Source: a bacterium EF100-94H03 bin56
GTDB lineage: Bacteria; Pseudomonadota; Alphaproteobacteria; SP197
Assembly (NCBI GenBank): GCA_002238685.1
Contig: MPMV01000001.1
Coordinates: forward strand, 62,001-126,000
Reading direction: 5' to 3'
DNA length: 64,000 nt
Below the pieces are notes generated by a model. The model ran no database searches, was not told where the DNA came from, and saw only the letters and a list, made by a program, of their open reading frames with translations. Below, piece by piece: positions 32,921-42,690 of the stretch. The translations under genes were made by a program, and so were the position numbers. The stretch's first letter is position 1. Each line of letters opens with the position of its first letter.

Positions 32921-35848
32921 ATGCCCCGATGGCTCAAACGACCCGGAAGAACCGTCGCGCTCGTCGTGCTTGTGACCGGCGCGGCCATGATCGCCGGTCT
33001 CCATGGTACCCGCCACGAGATCGCAGGTTGGCTGATCAGCCGCAACCTGGGCGATGCGGTTGCCGGTTTCGAGGTGGCGGAGGTGACATTGGGGACCGTC
33101 ACCATGACCAATGTCGTGTTCAATCCGCAAGGCACACTCGAAGAGGCCCGGGCGCTGTGGAGTCTGGACGGACTCGCCACCGGCCACCTCGACCGGTTGA
33201 TGCTGAGGGGGTGGAAGACGGACTGGTCCACCCTGTCGGAAATGGCTGCCGGCATGACCACGCTGGCGGCAGACGTTGTCGTCGAGGACACGCACGTCGA
33301 CATTTCCGGGCCATGGGGCGCCATCATCCTTCGTTTCGACGCAAAGCTCACCGATCAGCGGACCGGATTGACAGGCACCGGGGAATGGCAGGCAGCGCTG
33401 ATGGGATTGGAGGGTGCCGGTGACCTTGCCTTCACCTGGCACGGTGACGATGACCAGGTGGTGATTGATGTCGTGCCGAGGGGAGATGGCGCGGCGAAGG
33501 GTGCCGGTGGCCGTATCGTGGTGGAGGATGTGACGAGCCATCAGCCGGAGGCCAGGATTCGCCTGGCGTGGCCCGGCCTTGCAGCAGGTGACCTCGACAT
33601 AGAAGGAACCGTTGACGGCACGGGCCTCGCGGGGACGGCTTCGATGTCCGGCGGTGGAGTTTCTCTCACCGCCGACGTCGGCGTCACGGGCGAAGGCGGG
33701 AGCTGGCAGGTGGAGGGGATGGTGACCTCAGGCACGTCGCTCCATGCCGCCTTGCGCCTCGACGCCCAAATCGCTGATGTTTCCGAACCGGCGAGCTGGA
33801 CGATCACGGGCGACGGGGTCGTAGAGACAGCGGACCTGCGCCTGGGGCCATGGCTGGCCATGGAGGGCGCGAGCGCCGCCGTGGATCTCTCTCTCGAGGA
33901 TGGTCGATGGCGGGCATCGCTTGGCACGCCCATTCCCCTCGTTCTCTATCTCGGCGATGGCCTGCGCCTTGATCTTGCCGTTGAGGCGGCCTCGATGGAG
34001 GCATGGCGGCAGGGGGACGGCCTCGATCTCGCCGTGGCCCTTGAAACGTCGGGCGAGGTGGCAGGCCGGGGGCAGGGGCGGGTTCTCGTCAGGGCCGATA
34101 TCGCATTCGACAGCGCCGGTCGTGTCGTCGCACTCAGGATTCCAGGCCTCGATCTTGTCATGGAGGGTGATGTGTCGGGTCATGTCACCGGATCGGCCGA
34201 CGTGACCGGTGGACCGGATGCATGGCGGGGAGGTATCGGGATTCACGGTCTCCTGGATGAGGTGGTGATGGCTGACGCCACCTTCTACAACATCGCTCTC
34301 GATTTGCCGCTGACACTGGCGACCGGGAACGGCGACCATCTTCTCGGCAGTAACTCTTCGGCTCTCCTGCATGTTGGTGAAATTCGTAGCCATGCCCTGG
34401 TCGTGGGCGGTGTGGACCTGGAGTTACCGTTCCGTATCGATCTCATGGAACGCGGTATCGAGGTCCGTCAGAACGATACCGGCTGGATCGACATGCAGAC
34501 GTTTGCACATGGTCCCGTGCGCCTGGTGGGGCCGGTTTCCGTCAAGCTCGAAAAGGAACCGCTCCCTCTCTTCGTCCTTGAACAGCTGGGAAATGATCTT
34601 TCCTGGGACCTGCGTCTGCAGCTCAACGATACACCGCTGCATGCTGTCGTTCCCGTCGACACACCGCGTCCCGTGGTGATCGAGGGGGTCCTGCCGGATC
34701 TCGGGATACGACTTGAGAGCCTCGGCACTCATTACCTGCAGGCAACCATGGAGGCAGAAGGTGGTGATCTCGTCGTCAGGGGACCGGATCTCAGGATCAG
34801 GGACGTCCGTGCCCTCCTCAACTACAATTCGGGTCTGTCGCCCTGGCCACAGTTCAGTGCCGATGTACGAACGATCGAGGATTTGAGAGATCCGCAACGC
34901 TTTACCCGAATGTCGGTGGATGTGGTGGCGACACCGGTGTGGCCGGCCGGCGACGATGCACGGCTGTCGATGACCCTTCACGCCGACAAGGCGCGATTCC
35001 TCGGAGCCGTCGATGCCCGCTACATGCCGGACCGAGACCGTCTCGAGGCTTCCGTCAAGACTGTCGGGGCGCTGTTCGAGGTCCCGGGCCTGCAGCCGGC
35101 GGATCTCTCCCCCCTCTATGGTGCGCCCTTCAGCGATGTCCGTGGAGGCGTGGTTGTCACGGGAACACTCTGGTTCGAAGGAGAAGAGTCCGGTGCCGAC
35201 CTTGCTGTCACCATCGATGACGTCTCCGCCAGGATTGCTGGTGTTCAGGTGCGGCATGCCTCCGGCACCACAACCTTTACCCACCTCCTGCCGCTGGAGA
35301 CGTCGTCTGCCCAGACCTTCACGATGGCCGGTCTCGATGCCCTCCTGCCGCTCCATGACGTCGAAGTGTCGGTGTCCTGGCCTGGTGACGGCAGGGTGGT
35401 GGTGGAGAGCGCGGTGGCTCGTTTGCCAACCGGTCAGCCCTTCAGGGTCGAACCCGTGGGCCGTGACGGACGCGCGATGAAATTCCGTGTTTCAGGTCTC
35501 GATGCCGGATCGCTGCTCGGTCATGCCGGGGTGACGGGTCTCGGTCTGGAAAGCCGTCTCGATGGCGAGGTCGAGGTGTCTCCTGGCGAGGCTGGACTTG
35601 TGATTGACATGGCAGAACTCCGCACCTCGTCGCCGGGGATCGTCGTCTTCGCCGGCAGCGAAGTGCGGGCCTACGATGCACTGGTGTTCCACTACGATCG
35701 TGGAGAAGGGACATCCGGCTCAATGCATGTCACGATGACGGAAGGCCGATGCCGGTTGCTCCGGGAGTTCTCCCTCGGTCACGGTATCGACGCGCTGGCC
35801 GGCGCAATCGCGGCATGGATGGATGACGCCCGATGCGACAGCACGTGA
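32921..35848 (+). CDS. YdbH/AsmA-like envelope protein
   Basis: 975-aa protein with a single N-terminal membrane anchor (about residues 8-25, TVALVVLVTGAAMIAG) and a long periplasmic beta-rich body. The C-terminal region, with DVRGGVVVTGTLWF and later GVTGLGLESRLDGEVEV, resembles YdbH, one of the AsmA-like proteins implicated in phospholipid transfer between inner and outer membrane. The upstream GTG (32885) lacks a ribosome site, so ATG 32921 is preferred. Its end overlaps the MoxR ATPase gene by 16 bases. YdbH is normally unlinked to molybdenum-enzyme genes, so the operon link may be incidental. Confidence 0.75.
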   Translation: MPRWLKRPGRTVALVVLVTGAAMIAGLHGTRHEIAGWLISRNLGDAVAGFEVAEVTLGTVTMTNVVFNPQGTLEEARALWSLDGLATGHLDRLMLRGWKTDWSTLSEMAAGMTTLAADVVVEDTHVDISGPWGAIILRFDAKLTDQRTGLTGTGEWQAALMGLEGAGDLAFTWHGDDDQVVIDVVPRGDGAAKGAGGRIVVEDVTSHQPEARIRLAWPGLAAGDLDIEGTVDGTGLAGTASMSGGGVSLTADVGVTGEGGSWQVEGMVTSGTSLHAALRLDAQIADVSEPASWTITGDGVVETADLRLGPWLAMEGASAAVDLSLEDGRWRASLGTPIPLVLYLGDGLRLDLAVEAASMEAWRQGDGLDLAVALETSGEVAGRGQGRVLVRADIAFDSAGRVVALRIPGLDLVMEGDVSGHVTGSADVTGGPDAWRGGIGIHGLLDEVVMADATFYNIALDLPLTLATGNGDHLLGSNSSALLHVGEIRSHALVVGGVDLELPFRIDLMERGIEVRQNDTGWIDMQTFAHGPVRLVGPVSVKLEKEPLPLFVLEQLGNDLSWDLRLQLNDTPLHAVVPVDTPRPVVIEGVLPDLGIRLESLGTHYLQATMEAEGGDLVVRGPDLRIRDVRALLNYNSGLSPWPQFSADVRTIEDLRDPQRFTRMSVDVVATPVWPAGDDARLSMTLHADKARFLGAVDARYMPDRDRLEASVKTVGALFEVPGLQPADLSPLYGAPFSDVRGGVVVTGTLWFEGEESGADLAVTIDDVSARIAGVQVRHASGTTTFTHLLPLETSSAQTFTMAGLDALLPLHDVEVSVSWPGDGRVVVESAVARLPTGQPFRVEPVGRDGRAMKFRVSGLDAGSLLGHAGVTGLGLESRLDGEVEVSPGEAGLVIDMAELRTSSPGIVVFAGSEVRAYDALVFHYDRGEGTSGSMHVTMTEGRCRLLREFSLGHGIDALAGAIAAWMDDARCDST

Positions 35849-36753
35849 AGGACGGCACCGGTGTTCTCCCCGGGTCGATTGACGAGACCGTTCACCTTCT
35901 CGAATCGGAAGGCTACGTCACGGGACGGGGTCTCGCCTGCGCCATCTACCTTGCGCTCGCCATGGAAAGACCGCTCTTTCTCGAAGGCGAGGCCGGTGTT
36001 GGCAAGACGGAGACGGCGAAGGTGCTGGCGATGGCGCTCGGCCGCCGGCTGATCCGTCTGCAGTGCTATGAGGGCCTCGATGTGGCCCAGGCGGTCTATG
36101 AGTGGAACTATCCGCGCCAGATGGTGGAGATCCGGCTGGCAGAGGCTGCCGGGGCGGTTGATCGTGATGCGGTCTCCGGTGCGATCTATCGCGACGAATT
36201 CCTGCTCAGCCGGCCTGTCCTGGAGGCGTTGCGCCCTCACGAGGAGGGACCACCAGTTCTTCTCATCGACGAGATTGACCGCACGGACGAACCTTTCGAG
36301 GCTTACCTGCTGGAGGTGTTGTCCGACTGGCAGGTCAGTATCCCCGAACTGGGCACGGTGACGGCCGGGCGGCCGCCGGTCGTCATCATCACCTCCAACC
36401 GGACACGCGAAGTGCATGACGCACTCAAGCGTCGCTGCTTCTACCACTGGGTCGATTTCCCCTCGCCTGAGCGGGAGATCGAGATCGTGGAGCGCAAGGT
36501 GCCCGGATGCGCGGACCGGCTCGGAACTGAAATCGTCAGGTTTGTCCAGACCCTGCGTCGCCAGGATCTCTACAAGACCCCGGGAGTTGCCGAGACCCTC
36601 GACTGGGCGATGGCCCTCGAGCACTTCAGCACCCGGTCACTGGAACCGGGAATTGTCGACAGCTCGCTTGGCGTGCTGCTCAAGCACCAGGATGATATCC
36701 GGACCATCAGGGACACCGGCATCGAGGTGCTGCTGAAGGAGGCCGGCACGTGA
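35833..36753 (+). CDS. coxD: MoxR-family AAA+ ATPase, CoxD type
   Basis: 306-aa AAA+ ATPase thought to act as a chaperone in maturation of molybdenum hydroxylases. Walker A GEAGVGKTE (about 52-60), Walker B VLLIDEID, sensor 1 IITSNRT and the arginine-rich ALKRRCFYHWVDFP region are present. The CoxD hallmark LQCYEGLDVAQAVYEWNYPRQ lies near residue 80. Overlaps the VWA gene by four bases. CoxD in CO-dehydrogenase systems helps build the CuSMoO2 centre; here no structural hydroxylase gene is in view, so the client enzyme is unknown. Confidence 0.9.
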   Translation: MRQHVKDGTGVLPGSIDETVHLLESEGYVTGRGLACAIYLALAMERPLFLEGEAGVGKTETAKVLAMALGRRLIRLQCYEGLDVAQAVYEWNYPRQMVEIRLAEAAGAVDRDAVSGAIYRDEFLLSRPVLEALRPHEEGPPVLLIDEIDRTDEPFEAYLLEVLSDWQVSIPELGTVTAGRPPVVIITSNRTREVHDALKRRCFYHWVDFPSPEREIEIVERKVPGCADRLGTEIVRFVQTLRRQDLYKTPGVAETLDWAMALEHFSTRSLEPGIVDSSLGVLLKHQDDIRTIRDTGIEVLLKEAGT

Positions 36754-37937
36754 GCGCGTTCCTGGCAAACGTGGTGCGCTTTGCCGGTTCCCTGCGTGCC
36801 GCCGGCCTGGCGGCGGGACCGGACAGGGTGCCTGATGCCGTCCGGGCCCTGGAGTTGGCGGGCGTCGGCCGGCGGGAGGATGTCTTCTGGATGTGGCATG
36901 CCATCTTTGTCTCAGACGCGCAGGAAAGCGATCTCTTTGCCAGGATATTTGATCGCTTCTGGTCCGGGGAAGCCGGTGACCGGAACGTCATGCAGGAGTC
37001 CGTCGTCGAGGCCGGCGCCACGAACCCGGGTCTGCCCGACAACAGCAACAGGCAAGACGGGGGACGCAGCCCGCAAACCGGTGAGCAGGGAACCTGGTCG
37101 GCCGCCGAGGCACTGCGCACGATGGACTTCGCCGACATGGACGAAGACGAGATGGCGCGGGCGCGCCTGGTGGTGGCAAGGATGTCGGTTGCCTTTGCCC
37201 CGCTCGCCGGCCGCCGCTTCAGGTCTTCGCCATCGGGCCGTCGCATCGATCTGAGGGCGGCTCTGCAGGGGGGCGTGCGTCAGCCGGGCGGCATGATCAC
37301 GCTGCCTCTCGTCCGGCGGGTCGACAAGCCACCTGGAGTGGTGCTGCTGTGCGATATCTCCGGTTCCATGATCGACTATGCCCGCATGCTGATCTGTTTC
37401 GCCCATGCCCTGTCCGCGCATGGCCGCAAGGCGGACACTCGCCGATGGATTGCCGGCGCGATGAGGGTCCATACCTTCACCTTCGGCACCCGGTTGACCG
37501 ATGTCACCCGCGATCTGGTGACGCGGGATGCGGCGGCGGGCTTGCGTGCGGTTGCCCAGCGTGTGGAGGACTGGTCCGGCGGCACCCGCATCGGCGAGTG
37601 CCTGGGAACCTTCAATCGCGGTTGGGGCCGGCGTCTTCCCGGTCAGGGTACGATCGTCATTCTCGTCACCGACGGGCTTGACCGCGATGTCGGTGGAAAG
37701 CTCGGGACCGAGATGGCGATGCTCAGGCGCTCGTGCCGGAAACTGGTGTGGCTCAACCCCCTGTTGCGTTGGCATGAGTTCCGTCCCCGCACATGGGGGA
37801 TCCGGACGATGCTGCCGCATGTCGACAGATTCCTTCCATGCCATAATCTTGCGAGTCTCGAGGGCTTGGCGGAGGTGCTGGCCAGACCGGGACGTGGATC
37901 TGCGGAGGGCATGGCAGGATGGCTGAGAGCGGTCTGA
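36750..37937 (+). CDS. coxE: VWA domain-containing protein, CoxE type
   Basis: 395-aa partner of the MoxR ATPase. The N-terminal half holds a conserved helical part; the C-terminal half is a von Willebrand A domain whose metal-ion-dependent adhesion site is visible as LLCDISGSM near residue 200 and ILVTDGLDRD near residue 305. The pair MoxR plus VWA works as a metallochaperone or activation module. It overlaps both neighbours and is clearly part of the operon. Confidence 0.88.
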   Translation: MSAFLANVVRFAGSLRAAGLAAGPDRVPDAVRALELAGVGRREDVFWMWHAIFVSDAQESDLFARIFDRFWSGEAGDRNVMQESVVEAGATNPGLPDNSNRQDGGRSPQTGEQGTWSAAEALRTMDFADMDEDEMARARLVVARMSVAFAPLAGRRFRSSPSGRRIDLRAALQGGVRQPGGMITLPLVRRVDKPPGVVLLCDISGSMIDYARMLICFAHALSAHGRKADTRRWIAGAMRVHTFTFGTRLTDVTRDLVTRDAAAGLRAVAQRVEDWSGGTRIGECLGTFNRGWGRRLPGQGTIVILVTDGLDRDVGGKLGTEMAMLRRSCRKLVWLNPLLRWHEFRPRTWGIRTMLPHVDRFLPCHNLASLEGLAEVLARPGRGSAEGMAGWLRAV

Positions 37938-38248
37938 TGGAGGATATTCTCGAGACGGCAGAGGCTTGGTCCGGCGACGGCCACCAGGTGGCGCTGGCCA
38001 CCGTGACCAGGACATGGGGATCGAGCCCACGTCCTGTGGGGAGTCAGCTTGTGGTGCGCCAGGATGGCTCGTTCCGGGGCTCCGTGTCGGGTGGTTGCAT
38101 CGAGGCTGCTGTCGTCGCAGGGGCACGCGAGGCGATGGCGGACGGGAAGGTGCGCACCCTCGAGTTTACCGTCTCCAACGAACGTGCCTGGGAAGTGGGG
38201 CTGACCTGCGGAGGTACGGTTCAGGTCTTCATTGCGCCACTGAAATGA
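37919..38248 (+). CDS. XdhC-family protein, N-terminal (XdhC/CoxI) domain only
   Basis: 109-aa protein carrying just the first XdhC domain: VTRTWGSSPRPVGSQLVV, GSVSGGCIEAAVV and VGLTCGGTVQVFI. XdhC proteins bind molybdenum cofactor and help sulfurate it before insertion into xanthine dehydrogenase-type enzymes. The ATG at 37937 right on the previous stop is an alternative start. The C-terminal domain is a separate gene immediately downstream (ATGA overlap), as seen in other cox-type clusters; this is a split gene, not a damaged one. Confidence 0.88.
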   Translation: MAESGLMEDILETAEAWSGDGHQVALATVTRTWGSSPRPVGSQLVVRQDGSFRGSVSGGCIEAAVVAGAREAMADGKVRTLEFTVSNERAWEVGLTCGGTVQVFIAPLK

Positions 38249-38928
38249 AGGGCGCCACGCTCAGGGTTCTCAACGAGATCCGAAGGAAGCGGGAAGGCGT
38301 CATTCACGCGACCTGGCTTGACAATGGCGAGTCATGGTTGATCGGTCGCGATGACGCTCCCGATGCCGCCCTGGCCCGGGACATCAGGCAGGCGTTCCGG
38401 CTCGATCAGTCCCGGACGCTTGAGGTGAAGGGCCGGCCACTGTTCCTTCATGTCTTCAATCCGCCGGTGCGACTCGTCATTGTCGGCGCCGTTCATGTCG
38501 CGCAGTCACTGGCGGTCCTTGCCAGAACAACGGGAATCGACCCGGTGATCGTCGACCCCCGGCGCGCCTGGGCCGATGCCCGGCGATTTCCTGATGTCCG
38601 CATGATCGAGGCCTGGCCGGACGATGCACTGGCACAGCTGAAACCGGATCACCGCACGGCAGTGGCGGCACTGACCCACGATCCCCGCATCGATGATCCG
38701 GCGCTGATCGCCGCACTCAGGTCGCCGGCCTTCTACGTCGGCGCCCTGGGCAGCCGGCGTAGCCACGCAAGGCGCTTGGAACGCCTCGCGGATGAGGGAC
38801 TCGACGGCCTTGCGATGGCGCGGATTCACGGGCCCGTCGGTCTCGATATCGGGGCGCGTTCGGCAGAGGAGATCGCACTTTCGATCATGGCGGAAGTCGT
38901 CGCCGCCCGGAACGGAAAGGTGCAATGA
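38245..38928 (+). CDS. XdhC-family protein, C-terminal Rossmann domain
   Basis: 227 aa with the Rossmann-like XdhC_C fold: VRLVIVGAVHVAQSLAVLARTTGIDPVIVDPR and the diagnostic FYVGALGSRRSHARRLERL near residue 170, ending GLDIGARSAEEIALSIMAEVVAARNG. Translated in overlap with the N-terminal XdhC protein, with which it should form one functional unit for Moco sulfuration or delivery. Overlaps the next gene by four bases. Confidence 0.88.
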   Translation: MKGATLRVLNEIRRKREGVIHATWLDNGESWLIGRDDAPDAALARDIRQAFRLDQSRTLEVKGRPLFLHVFNPPVRLVIVGAVHVAQSLAVLARTTGIDPVIVDPRRAWADARRFPDVRMIEAWPDDALAQLKPDHRTAVAALTHDPRIDDPALIAALRSPAFYVGALGSRRSHARRLERLADEGLDGLAMARIHGPVGLDIGARSAEEIALSIMAEVVAARNGKVQ

Positions 38929-40611
38929 AGTTCGGAAACATGCCGTTGCGCGACGCCCAGGGCGGCATACTTGCCCACAGTGTCACGATTGAAGGGCGTT
39001 CCGTGAGGAAAGGGCGCCGTCTTGACGAGGCGCTCGTCAACGAGCTTCTGGCAGCCGGTGTCACCTCGCTGTTCGTCGCCATGCCCGAAGCGGGAGATGT
39101 CCTGGAGGACGAAGCGGCAACCGGGGTGGCCCGGTCCCTTGCAGGGCCGCATCTGCTGGTGCAACCCGCCTCGAGGGGGCGGGTCGACATCGTTGCCCGA
39201 CAGGCGGGCCTTGTGATGGTCGACACGGTTGCGCTGCAGGCCGTGAACAGTGTCGACGAGGCGGGGACGGTTGCCACGTTGCCCGGATTCGAGCCGGGGG
39301 GGGGGGGGGGGGGGGGGGCGGGCATCGAGGGTTGCCACGTTGCCGGGATTCGAGCCGGTGGGTGAGGGTGAGCGAGTGGCGACCATCAAGATCATTCCCT
39401 TCGCCGTGCCATGGGCCACCGTTGCGGCATGCATTGACCTGGTGGAGGCGCCGGCACTCGAGGTCGCCCCCTTCAGCGCCTGGCGCACCGGTCTCGTCAT
39501 GACCACCTCACCGGCGGTGAAGCCCCGGGTTCTCGACCGCACCACCAGTGTGGTGACCGCGAGAATTGAGGGTTTCGGATTGTGTCTCGGCGACAGCGTC
39601 AGGACTCCCCACCGGACTCCGGACCTCGCGGACACCATCACCCGCATGGCCAGGAGCCACGATATCGTTCTCGTCTACGGCGCCTCTGCCATCTCGGACC
39701 GCAAGGATGTCATTCCGGCCGCGGTCGAGGCCGCGGGAGGTGTGGTCGATCACCTCGGCATGCCGGTCGATCCGGGCAATCTCCTGCTTCTCGCCCACAT
39801 CGGCAGTACCCGCCTTCTCGGCCTGCCGGGGTGCGCGAGGTCACCGCAGCCCAACGGACTCGATCTCGTTCTGGGGCGTCTTGCCGCAGGCGTCGGGGTG
39901 ACCGGCACGGACATCCAGGCCATGGGAGTCGGTGGCCTCCTCAAGGGGCGGCCCTCGGGCGTCCTTCCCGTGGCGGGAAGCCGCAGGGAGATGCCTGCTG
40001 CGATCGTCCTGGCGGCCGGACGCAGCCGGCGCATGGGCGGGCGCAACAAGCTCCTGATGACGATCGATGGTGTGCCCATGGTGCGCCACGTGGTGAACGC
40101 ACTTCTTTCGGCCGGAATCATGGTCATCCGGGTGGTGACCGGTCATCAGGCCGGTGCTGTGCGTGCGGCCCTGGAAGGCTGTCCTGTCTCGTTTGTCGAC
40201 AACAGCGATCACGAGGCCGGGCTCAGCACGTCACTGAAGGCGGGGCTCGATGCGCTTCCCGCTTCCTGTGGTGCGGCACTCGTCTGTCTGGGCGACATGC
40301 CGGCGGTCAACGGTGCGGCGCTGCGGTCCCTTGCCCGTGCATGGCAGGGTTCGCAGACCAAGGCGATCATCGTGCCGACGTGGAACGGCCGTCGCGGCAA
40401 TCCCGTCCTGTGGGACAGCAGCTTCTTCCAGGCGATGCGCAGGGTCACGGGTGACGCCGGTGCCAGACACCTGATCGGCGAGTACGGGGACTACGTGATC
40501 GAGGTGGCGATGGACGATGGAGCCGTTCTTGTGGATATCGACACGCCGGAAGACGCGCGCGGTATCGTCATGGCCGGCGGGACGGCAGACCAGGAGAAGC
40601 GCGAACGATGA
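38925..40611 (+). pseudogene. MoCF-domain/MobA-like nucleotidyltransferase fusion, split by poly-G and duplication
   Basis: Encodes a molybdopterin-binding (MoeA/CinA-like) domain followed by an NTP-transferase of MocA/MobA type (IVLAAGRSRRMGGRNKLLM, CLGDMPAV, WNGRRGNPV), known from cox/xdh clusters, probably Moco cytidylylation or guanylylation. The frame is broken at 39296-39318: 23 consecutive G are flanked by two near-identical 29-base copies 61 bases apart. The first frame ends at 39365; the second carries on to 40611. Deleting one 61-base unit restores one frame of 541 codons reading TVATLPGFEPVGEGERV. Either a real inactivating lesion or an assembly artefact. Confidence 0.85.
39269..39358. 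repeat. 29-base direct repeat flanking a 23-G homopolymer
   Basis: Copy one is 39269-39297 and copy two 39330-39358, differing at one base (CCCGG versus CCGGG). Between them lies an uninterrupted run of 23 G (39296-39318) and a short linker. The repeat distance of 61 is not a multiple of three, hence the frameshift. Confidence 0.95.
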
Positions 40612-41837
40612 GCGTGACGATCGACTCCATCAACCTGGCCTCAGGCGTGATCGCAGGGCATGTCGTCAGGACGCCCTGCGTCCATTCGCGCACATTGTCG
40701 ACGATGAGCGGCGCCGACGTGTTCGTGAAGTTCGAAAATCAACAGTTCACGGCGTCCTTCAAGGATCGTGGCGCCCTGGTGAAGATCGCCTCTCTTGGAG
40801 ACGAGGAACGCTCACGCGGCGTCATTGCGATGTCAGCCGGCAATCATGCCCAGGCCGTCGCCTACCATGCCCAGCGTCTGGGTATTCCGGCGACCATCGT
40901 CATGCCCGAGGGGGCGTCGGTGGTGAAAGTCCGGAACACCGAGCGCTTTGGCGCCCGGGTCATCCTGACCGGCGAAACCATCGACGATGCGGCAGTGTCC
41001 GCTCATCTCATGGCGGCCGATGAGAATCTCGTCTTTGTCCATCCCTATCATGATGATCACGTCATGGCAGGGCAGGGGACCCTTGCCCTCGAGATGCTTG
41101 AGGATGCACCTGATCTTGATGTCATCATCGTCCCCATCGGTGGCGGAGGGCTGATCGGCGGCATTGCCATTGCCGCCAGAGCCATCCGTCCGGAGGTCGA
41201 AATCGTCGGCGTCGAGGCCGAGATGTTCCCCTCGATGTACCAGCAGCTCAAGGGACTGGAGGTGAAGGCGGGAGGCCGCACCATCGCTGACGGCATCGCG
41301 GTAAAGACGCCCGGAAGGAACGCCATTCCGATTGTACGGGATCTGGTGTCGGATATTGTCCTGGTGAGCGAAAGCCAGCTTGAACATGCCGTCCAGACTT
41401 ATCTGGAAATCGAGAAGACGGTGGCGGAGGGCGGAGGGGCAGCGCCGCTCGCCTGCCTTCTCGCCCGGCCGGAACGCTTCCGCGGGCGCAAGGTGGGCCT
41501 TGTCCTGTCGGGCGGCAATATCGACAGCCGATTGCTGTCGATGGTGATTGAGCACGGTCTTGTGCGTGATGGCCGCATGGTCCGTCTCGGCCTGGAGATT
41601 CCCGATGCGCCGGGCGTATTGGCCAGGGTGACCGCCATCATCGGTGAAACCGGAGCGAACATCATCGAGGTGCACCACCAGAGGGCCTTCTCCAATCTCT
41701 CGGTCAAGCTCGCCGACCTCGACATTGTCCTGGAGACCCTGGACGGGGAACACATCAACCGCATCGCCATGAGCCTGAGGAAAGCAGGATTTCGCGTCCA
41801 GCCCAGCCAGCCCGACGCGGCCCTGCGGGGTTTCTGA
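40608..41837 (+). CDS. Threonine ammonia-lyase (threonine dehydratase) with ACT domain
   Basis: PLP enzyme of 409 aa converting threonine to 2-oxobutanoate and ammonia. The PLP lysine lies in TASFKDRGAL near residue 50, SAGNHAQAVAYHA binds the phosphate region, and the glycine-rich PIGGGGLIGGIA loop is near residue 170. A C-terminal ACT domain (about 325-400, MVRLGLEIPDAPGVLARVTAIIGETGANIIEV) suggests allosteric control. It is of the catabolic/short class rather than the long IlvA. The ATG overlaps the stop of the damaged MobA-like gene; a frameshift upstream could affect its translation. Confidence 0.92.
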   Translation: MSVTIDSINLASGVIAGHVVRTPCVHSRTLSTMSGADVFVKFENQQFTASFKDRGALVKIASLGDEERSRGVIAMSAGNHAQAVAYHAQRLGIPATIVMPEGASVVKVRNTERFGARVILTGETIDDAAVSAHLMAADENLVFVHPYHDDHVMAGQGTLALEMLEDAPDLDVIIVPIGGGGLIGGIAIAARAIRPEVEIVGVEAEMFPSMYQQLKGLEVKAGGRTIADGIAVKTPGRNAIPIVRDLVSDIVLVSESQLEHAVQTYLEIEKTVAEGGGAAPLACLLARPERFRGRKVGLVLSGGNIDSRLLSMVIEHGLVRDGRMVRLGLEIPDAPGVLARVTAIIGETGANIIEVHHQRAFSNLSVKLADLDIVLETLDGEHINRIAMSLRKAGFRVQPSQPDAALRGF

Positions 41838-41969
41838 CCAGAAATCCCGTCACCTGGGACAATTGCGCGTGCGGCAATCATCCACCAGTGACCGTATGCG
41901 GGTATGCGCCGGTGCCGGAATCGGTTATGTGTGCGGCGTTTCGGGAAAGGCGTTGACGGGCCGCATGTC

Positions 41970-42686
41970 ATGAATGGTGGGAAGGGCTGTTCGCGGCCGA
42001 AGGTGGTCTCGATTGTCCACGCCGAGTGGTCGACGACCGGGCGAATCGGCCGCACCCTGGGCGAAATGGGCTACGAGGAAGTGCGTTGTTGTCCGAGCGC
42101 CGGGGACCGGCTGCCCGAAGACCTCCGGGACATCGCCGGTGCCGTCATCTTCGGCGGCCCGATGAGCGCCAACGACGACGACAAACTGGACTTCATCGCT
42201 GCCGAACTGCGCTGGATCGAGCGCGTCCTTGAAGCCGGCACCCCCTTCTTCGGGGTGTGCCTCGGAGCGCAGATGCTGGCCCGTTGCCTCGGTGCGTCAG
42301 TGAAGCCGCACGACGACGGCTGGCACGAGATCGGTTTCATGGAAGTTCTCCCCACGTCTGCCGGCAAGCCGGTCCTGCGCGACCTGCGCCATGTCTACCA
42401 GTGGCACGGTGAAGGGTTCGATCTTCCTTCAGGGTGCGAACTTCTGGCGACCAGCGCGTGCGAACACTTTCCCAACCAGATGTTCCGCGCCAACGGGAAC
42501 GTCTACGGAGTGCAGTTTCACCCGGAATGCACCATCGAAATGATATGCTCATGGATGAAGGAAGGTTCGGAAGAACTCGACTATCCGGGCGCTCAGCAGC
42601 CCGCCGAGCAGTACGCCAGGGCAAGGCAGTACGATCATCTCGTCGATGATTGGCTGCCGGGCTTCCTCGATCTCTGGCTCGGTTGA
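41970..42686 (+). CDS. Class I glutamine amidotransferase-like protein
   Basis: 238-aa GATase1 domain protein resembling stand-alone GMP-synthase-type amidotransferases. Nucleophile cysteine in GVCLGAQML and the His/Glu pair in GVQFHPECT complete the catalytic triad; AVIFGGPMSAND forms the oxyanion strand. The start ATG at 41970 is preferred; an upstream frame extends 22 codons. Such proteins can be gamma-glutamyl hydrolases (PuuD-like) or amidotransferases. Convergent with the DsbA-like gene four bases away. Confidence 0.85.
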   Translation: MNGGKGCSRPKVVSIVHAEWSTTGRIGRTLGEMGYEEVRCCPSAGDRLPEDLRDIAGAVIFGGPMSANDDDKLDFIAAELRWIERVLEAGTPFFGVCLGAQMLARCLGASVKPHDDGWHEIGFMEVLPTSAGKPVLRDLRHVYQWHGEGFDLPSGCELLATSACEHFPNQMFRANGNVYGVQFHPECTIEMICSWMKEGSEELDYPGAQQPAEQYARARQYDHLVDDWLPGFLDLWLG

Positions 42687-42690
42687 AGAC

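Noticed and set aside
37919-38928. XdhC considered as a frameshifted gene
   Set aside because: The two domains are separate genes with an ATGA overlap, a known arrangement in cox-type clusters; both are full-length.
39250-39365. Reading the two MobA-like frames as two separate overlapping genes
   Set aside because: Neither half has a sensible start or end there, and removing one 61-base repeat unit restores a single fusion protein of the length known for this family.
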